Positions 10,116 to 19,600 of a DNA stretch of 27,242 bases are shown one piece after another. The notes beneath the pieces are model-generated. The model had not been told where the DNA came from. It searched no databases and saw nothing but the letters and a program-made list of their open reading frames with translations. How positions within the stretch are numbered: position 1 is the stretch's first letter; the number at the start of each line of letters is the position of its first letter. This DNA comes from Rodentolepis nana (lineage: Eukaryota; Platyhelminthes; Cestoda; Cyclophyllidea; Hymenolepididae): the NCBI GenBank assembly GCA_900617975.1, contig UZAE01000290.1, positions 1 to 27,242 on the forward strand, read 5' to 3'. The position numbers and the translations under genes are program-made.

Positions 10116-13100
10116 AACCAATGAAAGTGAAATTAGGGAAGGTGGGGTGGGAGAGGGGTTAAAGAAGTAGGTTACTAAACAATCCGTGCATAATGGAAGA
10201 GATTATGTTATGCGCATATTGGAAGGTACCGAGTAGTTTGAGAGATTTAAACGCTTCAACTTAAATCCTCTAAATTAAGCCATGTTAATACCACTCCACT
10301 GCCTTGCCATTGATTATTTCAAACTGTAAAGGTAGTCATTAGATTAATTCCAAGTTAATAAAGAACCGAGGTGTACGGCAATGGTTTCAAATGTTAAATA
10401 CGGTATTTCACTTCGTGCTGAAACAAATATTACTTCCCTATCCATAAAATTTGAATGCGTCTCGATTTCAGGTCACTTTTCAGATCTGTTATGGCCTGAA
10501 TTTTGACTAATCTTTCAATAGGCTCTTTGTGCACATTTGCTTTAGTTTATGGAATCTTTTCCACATTATATGACTTTAATCGATTAGTTGGTGGCAAAAT
10601 AATGCTTCTCAATCAAATAGACTTCAATTGTATCAACCACCCATATACTGAACATGGAATTCCATTAGAAATTAATTTATTAATCATTTGTCATAGCATT
10701 GAATGATATTGCTAAAAGTGATTTTGTTTATAAATATTCAAACATAGCTACCGTCTATCTGTCCTCCATAAACCGTTGCGCATAAACTTAGCCTTTTCTA
10801 AAATTTACACTGAAATTTGAGGTGAATGTAATGTCACAATTAGGTCGTTAATTAATAGGCAGTTAACTATTAAAGATCTCTATCGAGTGACCTCAGAATA
10901 AACTGTGGTAATCTCAGTTTTCAAGGCCATGGTGTTTAAATTGGTGTCTATGACGCCATGGACACTGTTAGCAAGTGAGCCCTCTTCATGATTTACAGTC
11001 AATATATTTAAAAAAGAGGCTATTTTTTGCCTAGATGCCTTTGAAATGAACATCAACTCTTGTAAAAAGAGGACTTCATTATTTCTTTACGTACAGTTCG
11101 GATACTTTGTCTTCACATTCAGGTTTAAAGAATACGGAACACTATACCTTAGCAATGATCATAGACATATTAACTGTGATTTTTTATCATCGGCCCCACT
11201 CCCTGCGGGTTTAAGTATTTACGATAGTTATCTGTGTACACATGACGTACTTTGTAAATCGTGACACGTTTTTTGACTTCCAGGTTTCGGATTCCGTAAA
11301 ACACATGTTTTCTTTCTACTGACAGAAAATCATCATGCATCAGTCCGAGGTTATTTCTCTCTTTTTTGGAAAAATGCGAGTTACACGATTTAGAAGATAG
11401 TGATTTTGCGTATTTTGAAAATTGGTCATATTCGCCATAATGAAGTTCAATATGTACTTTTTGTTTATTGATACGCTTGAAAAGTGCATGGAGGTTGGGT
11501 GTAAACTAAAGCCTTTCCTAATGGAGATAGATGGACATAAAATCTTTTATGCGTTATACTATGTGTTATAAATTAAGTAAGATGAAAATTACTCAAGAGT
11601 ATAGATAATGTTTAAAAAATTTGCGCTGCAGTAGTTTAAACTGTGCGGATAAACAGGACATGTGCGTAATTATGCACATTCGCCAATGGCAGTGAGAGGG
11701 TAACTCGTTATCGTTAGAACTAAAATCGATATTCGTTCACTTGTGCACCATTGGGACAATTAATGGCAATAAAGACGAATTATCGAGCAATACCACTTTG
11801 TGTTCAGTTCTTATCACACTTAGCTTTTAGATGCTTAATTTAATCACTGGCAGAGCTAACCTTTTATCGAATTTGTAGCATAAATAGAATGAGATAAATT
11901 GGAAAGCGCTTTTATTTCTCTATCGTAATCAGTTCATTCTACCTAAGTAGAAGTTGAAAATGTCCTATTAAGATTTCTCATCACCCTGTAGGCTTATATC
12001 GATTAAAAGTGAGATTTGAAACCTAGTTGATGATAATGTCAGTCTTGGTTATTAAATTTCCTAATGTACTTTTACAAGTATGCATTTCAATGGTCTGTTT
12101 AGATTTTTCGCAAGCAGAATAAGTCCATACCTTTAGATTTTGATTTGTTTGTGATCAGCTTTATGAAATTAAAACATTTAATAAGCGGCTTTAATAAAAC
12201 TCTTTAAGCAAAACGGTCTGACATAATATCATACGATAATGTAAATGGATACCTTTTTATATTTTAAAATTATTACTTTCCAAACTTGCACTGTTAATTT
12301 AAGTGAATTAATTGGTCTACAGCAATTAACCCACACCGTTATTTAATCTGTTAGTAAATTATTTGGCCCGTACTAGAAAGGTCTCTCGTAATCTATGTAT
12401 TGGTCACTTTCTATCCTATCTCCTGTCTTAATCTCAGCAGATGGCATTACATTAATATATTTACTGAATTTCCCTTCAGACGCATTATTACTGGCAAATT
12501 AGTAATCACTTTCTTATTTACTTCAAAATTGCGTTTTTTTCCAAAATATGGATCGAGATAGACAAAGCAAGCCAAAAATCGGTCCAGGTCGTCACCATTT
12601 TGCCAAAATTGCATGAATCACCACACCAACCCCCCCCCCCCCCCCCCCTCCCCCCAACTGGGTCTCTATCTCATTGACGTGCCTACTAATGCGCGTGCCC
12701 AACAAGTGTGCAATCTTGTCAACTGGACAAGGAAAATTATAAATAACAAGCATTTATAAACCAAAGATCGATTTTTTCTGCGGATTTCAGCACACCTGCT
12801 GTTGTAACAACAAGTAGCGTAACGTAGGAAATCAAGAAAGGAACAAAATACCACTCCACTCAACCTGAAATATGGTGATAAGCGCACACTGATTTTTCAC
12901 GTACAGTTGTATTCTTCTGGTCTTAAAATCTACGCATAGAAGGATTTACATCCGAAGGGCTACGTCAAAAGTAACCAAGTTGAGTTTCAATGCAAATTAC
13001 CAAAATGGTTAATGAATTATTTAAAGATAGCGGTTTATTAACATCCGATATTTAAGATTTCAAAATGTGTCATGTTATAGGCTTGTTTTTGGAATTCGCA

Positions 13101-13820
13101 ATAGAGTTTTTCAAGCGCAACATTGGGAATGAAACATTACAAAAATACTTTTTCTGATCGGTGAAAAGGCTGCTAAGACCTTGGATCCAAAACTTTGGGT
13201 CACGGGTTCTGTAACGAAGTTCCGAGCGGTTTAAGGTAGTATTCAGGAGTAATTTTCCTTAAATAAAAATTGAAATTAATTCTCCCTTTCTGAAAGCTAT
13301 CTCATGTCCATTTTTTATTTAAAAGGAGATAAATGACAAAATTACTGAAGGCCACTTTTAATCACTCGGCGTAATGCTAAAAGCCAAGGGAATTATGGAG
13401 TTGGAGTGGGGCATGAGTGCATTATTTTGAATTATGTGATTGGTTATGCGGCGTTGATTGGGTAATAGGCCATTCGCTCTATTCTCGCTCAAAATGCGTG
13501 GGTGTGAAGTGGATGATGATTGCACCTCAGGATTATTAGTAGAGAACATAATTCTTTCATTTTATACCATACACATAGGACTATGAGCTGCTTATCGATT
13601 CCCCCCCCCCCAGTTATCTTCAACTGAACAATTTGTTTCCAATTTCGTAACTATAAACCAAGTATTAAAAGCAAATATGCATTTTAAAATTAAAAAATAT
13701 GCACAAATATGTAAAATACATGCGAAAATCAAATTGCTGTGTTTAAAAGGCTACGAACTCAGGTCCGTTGATGAATAGCATTGTCGTTAGCTAGATATGA
13801 AGCTAAATCACGGAACTTCA
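10116..13820. other. AT-rich intergenic region, no gene recognised
   Basis: About 3.7 kb with only short, unremarkable open frames on both strands (the longest near 70 codons). A long C tract (19 C, one T, 6 C) lies at 12630-12655 and an 11-C run at 13601-13611. No tRNA, rRNA or complete repeat copy was seen. Confidence 0.65.
12630..12655. repeat. Poly(C) tract
   Basis: Nineteen C, one T, then six C, within strongly AT-rich DNA. This is a simple-sequence tract and its length may be unstable or misassembled. Confidence 0.9.
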
Positions 13821-13823
13821 ATT

Positions 13824-13896
13824 TGGCGAGCGCAGTGGCTTAAGAGGCTATACACTCAAGAAAGTGTTCAGGCCACTTGAGTTGGCACACAGCCAA
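13824..13896 (+). repeat. Degenerate tRNA-like segment, possibly part of a SINE
   Basis: The block gcgcagtggcttaagaggc (13830-13848 region) resembles a tRNA D-arm / A box of the Leu or Ser type. It is followed by a short stem (acact 13852-13856 with agtgt 13862-13866) and then by gttcaggcc, loosely like a B box. A further hairpin ttggc/gccaa lies at 13882-13896. There is no acceptor stem and the anticodon loop is not standard, so this is not a functional tRNA. It could be a decayed tRNA-derived SINE or chance. Confidence 0.25.
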
Positions 13897-15150
13897 GGCA
13901 AAAAGCTTAGTGTACTGCATTCCATCTTAAAATGGGACGGTTCTGCATTGTGCCAAGTTCTTAATTAAGTTAATGCGTAAAATTCGGAGGAGATTTTAAA
14001 GAAAATGGCGATGCCAGAGGGCTTCGTAATTAAATCAAACTAAACCACATTCTGCATATTGAGATGTCTCAAAGTTTTAGTGGAACATTATTATTACCTC
14101 TCTTTAGATCTACCCCCAAAGTCTCTTCTACTTGCTTTACTAAATTCTATACAAATGAGACTGTTAAACCTAAACCACTGACTTCCCTTGACTTATTAAT
14201 TAGATTTATCTCTCTCAGGCTCATTCCTTCGGTAATGAAAACAAACAAACAGTGCAGGTAAAGCTCTGGTACTCAATAAGCAAGCACTTTATCGTTGTAA
14301 GGGGATTAGTTAGCCATCATTCTAATGATCCGTACAGTAAAACCCTACCCATAGTTTAAATGAGTGTAGTAAAATATATTAGCTTAATTTAAAAAATAAG
14401 TAATTCTGTCCTTACATCATTGCTTGGTGTGGAATTTCTCTAAAAACCTGTTTGGACGATTATGGACCATCTTTCAATATGATAGCCATCCCTATTCATA
14501 GTGGTTTCCCTTAACCTTTCCATTATCATGTGTGTCCTAAGAATGTGTTTTGCTTAAAGTGTACTGGACCTATTTTGAAAGCACACACGCTACACACACA
14601 CAGAGACTGTAAAAAAAGTGCTAGGCTAATGCTCTTCTTAGAGTTTAAACTTAAATACCTCAATATTGGAGGAGTCAGATAAAAGCTGCAGGCTTGAATA
14701 ATAGGGAAAGCGGGGGAAGTGGCAATCTTGACAATAGTATGCACCGAAAGTGAAGAAAATCCCAAAATACGGGCAAGAAGAAAACTGTTCCAAATTTGCA
14801 GGCAACTGCACGTTATGCTAGTAATTATTCAAAGATGAATAATAAGACCATCAAGATTATTTTCATTAGAAATCATTCCAATTCCCCAGCAAAACGAAGG
14901 AAATCAATCTCCTTTTGATAAAGGTAATCAACCAAGATTTGAGAAACGATTAACAATACTTTCGTGCATTCATATGTGCAATTTAAGCACATGAAAGCAA
15001 TGCCATTCACGTGCACACTCCGCTGAGGATGAAATGTACTTTTGCCAGACTCAGTGATCATTTTTAATGGGGAAATTAATTTTGTTCAAATTTGTTTAAG
15101 AATAAAAATTTGTTAAAAAAGGCATATTTTTCCAAAAATTTTTTTTTATT
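13897..15150. other. Intergenic region, nothing recognised
   Basis: About 1.2 kb of AT-rich DNA. Open frames of 62-79 codons on either strand lack any recognisable feature. A short CA-rich tract lies near 14582-14601. Confidence 0.6.
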
Positions 15151-15159
15151 CATCAATAT

Positions 15160-15476
15160 CAAAAGCCAAGCTCTATCATAGTTAGCATTAGCCCTTTGTG
15201 TTAACTTCGGGCTTCACAGAGGTTAGGAGCACCGAAGTCACAAAAGTCGAGAGGGTGGAACAAAAGAGTGATTAACAGATGTAAAAGAGAGTCAAGCACA
15301 AAGGTGGAGAAAAAGGTATAGAAAGGTGAGTACTGTGGAAGTGGTGGAATATGATATATTATCGGGTCATGGTAGTTTGAAGTCAAAAGTCAACTGCCTA
15401 TTTATAAACATTTTCCAGTAGGAGAATTCTTTGCTCACGGTGCATCACGTGAAAGTAAGTCTATCGTACACCCACA
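15160..15476 (-). mobile_element. SINE-like repeat family A, copy A4 (older, more diverged)
   Basis: Matches A3 along nearly its whole length, including 'cattagccctt', 'gggcttcacagagg', 'ggtgagtactgtg', 'gggtcatggtagtttgaag', and 'gtaagtctatcg' at the head end. The first arm of the inverted repeat is lost here (the region around 15400-15425 is rewritten) and the A/T-rich tail is not clear. A weak target-site duplication may be catcaatat (15151-15159) and catcaaatat (15477-15486), but it differs by one base in length, so the exact ends are uncertain. Confidence 0.75.
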
Positions 15477-16680
15477 CATCAAATATAGAGTCATTTATTT
15501 TGTTAAAGGTAACTGATTAAAAACTCAAGCTAATTAAGATATTTTTAACGCAACAGCTTAATATGTCTGTTTAAACTTCTTGTAGAGAATTCAATATATG
15601 TTAGTTAAAGGCCCAATTCGAGGGGTTCAAACGAACCCATAATGCAACTGCCTATATTAAACATGGATTATTAACATATGGTCAGTAAGAAAAAGAGCCT
15701 CTGCATAGTGTTGTGTGTATTAATTAATCTGCTTCATCTTTACCTATATAATCATTTATTCTATATTTAAATCTCATTAAATTGTTAGATTTTCATTTTA
15801 AAACGATAGCTTTTTAAAGCCGATAATGCGAAGTGCGGTTACATAAATTATGGTATAAGGAAAATGCACTGAAACATTACGTATGAATTTGGACAAGATG
15901 CAAGCGAATGCGAATATTCGAGAAGTTCTAACATTGTTTATTTTTTAAAATTTCTAAAACAGATCATTAATTTTTCAGGCATTGGCTTAAATATGATGCT
16001 CCCAGCGAGGTTAAAAGATATAAATACCTTATATTTATCATTTGAAAATACTCATAAATATGCTTTTAAACAGCTTTTTATGTTATTTTATCTCGGACTG
16101 ACGAAAAGACAAAACAGATGTATCTCAATCAGCATGTGATAAAGATTAATATATTCGTAATTAATGAAAATTGACGAGAAAGAGGACGGAAGAGACAAAA
16201 GCTGGTAAGATAATGGGAGATTTAGTTGTGTAGACTTTTATAAAGTATAGCATTAAGTATACATTTAATTGAGGATTGTTGGAATTTCATTTGATCATGC
16301 CAAAAAATATTCTTAAGCTAAATTTGACAAATAATTAAGAATGTGAATTCTAACTCAATATTTGGACCAAGGTTGAAACATATATACTATAAGATACAAG
16401 ACTAGTCTGTAATCCACAATTCTGCACCGTTGTTAACAAGTCAAGTTATAGTTAAGTGGCTGTAGTAAAGAATAAAAATATATAAATCGTTAATGCATAT
16501 TTCGGTTCCATTTAACATATAAAAATTTAGGACGATAAAATATAAATAAATAGAATCTCAATGAAAACTTTATAAAAATTAACAATTTTTATTTAAAATG
16601 GAATTTGATATTTTGTTTTAAATTACTCTCAAAATTACACCAGTTGATGGTTAGTCGGCTATTTGCACATTTCCCGCAGT
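15477..16680. other. Upstream region of RPB1
   Basis: About 1.2 kb of very AT-rich DNA with no gene. It ends in the RPB1 leader. A TATAAAA string at 16571-16577, about 105 bases before the ATG, could be a TATA box, but such strings are expected often in DNA of this composition. A 6-bp perfect hairpin gggttc/gaaccc with loop aaac lies at 15623-15638. Confidence 0.5.
16671..16679 (+). promoter_or_regulatory. Candidate splice acceptor 2 nt before the RPB1 start codon
   Basis: The sequence ttcccgcag ends two bases before ATG 16682. It fits a 3' splice acceptor used by a 5'-UTR intron or by spliced-leader trans-splicing. A leader added here would leave an almost absent native 5' UTR. This is inference from position and sequence alone. 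Confidence 0.4.
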
Positions 16681-16681
16681 A

Positions 16682-19600
16682 ATGGACGGTCTCTACGTTC
16701 CTGAGCGCACGGTTCAGGTTCTTCAATTCGGAATACTTAGTCCTGAGGAAATCGTAAGCATATTGGATTTTAATATGGGTTAATTGCTTACTTGCATACG
16801 ATGACCTAAAAAATTCTAGTTGATTTTAGTATTAAGGAATCTTGCCAAAATAAATTATTAGCTGTGTTTATATTGAAGTTATTCTTGAATTAAAAATATT
16901 TAGGGGGACTATTTATCGACTTTAAAAGGATGCTTCTTATATGGTCGTCTGTTTTACAGAAGCAGATGTCGGTTGCTCCTGACGGAGGTATCAAGTATGC
17001 CGAAACCATGGATGGTGATAAACCAAAAATTGGGGGTTTGATGGATCCTCGTCAGGGTTGCGTAGACCGAACCTCTATTTGCCAAACATGCAGTGGAAAT
17101 TCCACAACTTGTCCAGGACACTTCGCTCACATAGAACTAGCCAAACCCGTGTTTCATATTGGATTTTTGAAGAAAACACTTAAACTTCTTCGTTGTATTT
17201 GCTTTTTTTGCTCTAAGAGTCTCGTTGACATACAGAGCGATAAAATTAGAGATATTCAAAACAAGACTAGAAATGATCCGCGTCGTCGTCTTACCCTCAT
17301 GTATGAGGAATGCAAAGCTCGTAGTACTTGTTTACCACTCGAAGAAGATAACAATGATGATCAGGAGGTAAAGGAAAGTAAGCACAGCCAAACTGGTTGC
17401 GGACGAATCCAGCCAAAGTATCGACGAACCGCTCTTGAACTCTCGGCTGAGTGGAAAGCCGTAAATGAGCCCACTCAGGAGAAGAAAATTAATCTCACTG
17501 CCGAGCGTGTTTTAGAAGTATTCAGGCGCATATCAGATGAGCATTGCACAGCTCTTGGTTTTAACCCTAAATTTGGTCGTCCTGATTGGATGATTTGCAC
17601 TATTCTTCCAGTTCCTCCTCTTGCTGTTCGACCTGCCATTGTTATGTTCGGTGCTGCAAGAAATCAAGATGATCTAACGCACAAACTTGCAGATATCATA
17701 AAAGCTAATAATTCTTTGCGACGTGATGAGCAAAATGGGGCCGCTGCTCATATTTTGATTGAGGATGTGAGAAATTTGCAATATCATGTTGCCACGCTTA
17801 TTGATAACGATATTCCTGGTTTGCCAAAGGCTATTCAAAAATCCGGAAGACCTCTTAAGTCCATTAAACAGCGCCTGAAAGGCAAAGCTGGTCGTATTAG
17901 AGGCAACTTGATGGGCAAACGTGTTGACTTTTCTGCTCGGACAGTTATTACTGCTGATCCAAATCTTGCCCTTGATCAAGTTGGAGTTCCCCGATCAATT
18001 GCTCAGAATCTCACGTTCCCTGAACGCGTCACTCAAGCGAATATTGATTACCTACAAAGATTAGTGAATAATGGTACCATGTATCCAGGAGCCAAGTTTG
18101 TTGTTCGAGATAATGGTGATCGTATCGATATTCGATATCATCCACAAATATCAGATTTAACTCTGCAAGTTGGCTATATCGTTGAACGTCATATGTTGAA
18201 TGACGACTTTGTGGTATTCAATCGTCAACCAACTCTTCATAAAATGTCCATGATGTGCCATCGTGTGCGTGTTTTGCCTTGGTCTACTTTCCGTCTCAAC
18301 TTGTCTGTCACTTCTCCGTACAACGCAGATTTTGACGGCGACGAAATGAACCTTCATTTGCCTCAATCCGTGGAAACGAAGGCTGAAATCAGCCAATTAG
18401 CTCGTGTTCCACGTCTTGTTATTACTCCTCAGGCTAACAAACCTGTTATGAGTATTGTACAGGATACTCTTACAGCTGCTTATAAAATGACTCAGAGGGA
18501 TGTCTTCCTTGATCGTGCTGATATGATGAATCTCCTAATGTGTCTCCCCACATGGAATGGTCGTTTACCCAAGCCAGCTATTTACAAACCTCAGCGCCTT
18601 TGGACTGGTAAACAACTCTTCAGTCTTATTATCCCTCGACGAATAAACTGTTTTCGAACCCATTCTACTCACCCCGAAGACGAAAACAAAGGCCCATATA
18701 AATGGATTTCTCCTGGTGATACTAGAGTGATTATTGATGACGGAGATCTGGTCGCCGGTATTCTGTGCAAGAAGACGCTTGGTTCTGCTGCGGGCTCCCT
18801 CATCCATTTGGTAGCTTTGGAAAATGACTTCGAAACGGTAGGAATGTTCTTCAACAATATTCAAACTGTTATCAACAATTGGCTACTGATTGAGGGTCAT
18901 TCGATTGGCATAGCAGACACTCTCTACGATCAAAACACCCGTAGAGAGATTGGTGAAACCATAACCAAAGCTAAGGATGCTGTCTTCGATATTATTGATC
19001 AGGCACACAACTATGATTTCCAACCAATCCCAGGTAATACACTGCGTCAGACATTTGAGTCTCATGTCAATAAGATTCTGAATGAGGCCCGCGATAAGAC
19101 AGGCAGTTGTGCACAGAAGTCCCTTTCAAAGTATAACAATTTCAATACTATGGTTGTTTCTGGTTCAAAGGGCTCCAAAATCAACATCTCACAAGTTATT
19201 GCCTGTGTGGGGCAGCAGAACGTGGAGGGTAAACGAATCCCCTTTGGTTTCCGCCATCGAACCCTTCCTCATTTCATCCAAGATGACTACGGTCCTGAGT
19301 CTAGGGGTTTTGTAGAGAATTCCTATCTTGCGGGCCTGACTCCAACTGAGTTTTTTTTCCATGCCATGGGTGGTCGTGAAGGTTTGATTGATACTGCTGT
19401 CAAAACTGCAGAAACTGGTTACATTCAACGTCGTCTTATCAAAGCTATGGAGTCCGTGATGGTGAAGTACGACGGAACGGTTCGTAATCAAATTAATCAG
19501 CTTATTCAATTGCGCTATGGCGAGGACGGTTTAGATGCAGCGCATGTTGAGTTCCAGACATTGCCGACATTCAAACCTTCAGATGAAGAATTTGAACGGG

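Noticed and set aside
13358..13549. 63-codon minus-strand frame rich in Asn and Ser
   Set aside because: Slightly less random in look than others, but no family match, no flanking exons and no upstream signal.
15201..15386. 61-codon minus-strand frame in repeat A4
   Set aside because: Part of the repeat; it shares only a few end residues with the frame in A2 and shows no domain.
15623..15638. gggttc/gaaccc hairpin as T-arm of a tRNA
   Set aside because: No acceptor stem, D-arm or anticodon arm in the preceding 60 bases; a tetraloop is too short for a T-loop.
16930..16959. ATG at 16930 as the RPB1 start
   Set aside because: The ten residues before KQMSV are not RPB1-like, while a 24-codon exon at 16682-16753 with GTAAGC donor restores the conserved [10 protein letters not shown] start.
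17674..19509. Minus-strand frames of 60-106 codons within RPB1
   Set aside because: They are shadows of the conserved RPB1 coding frame.
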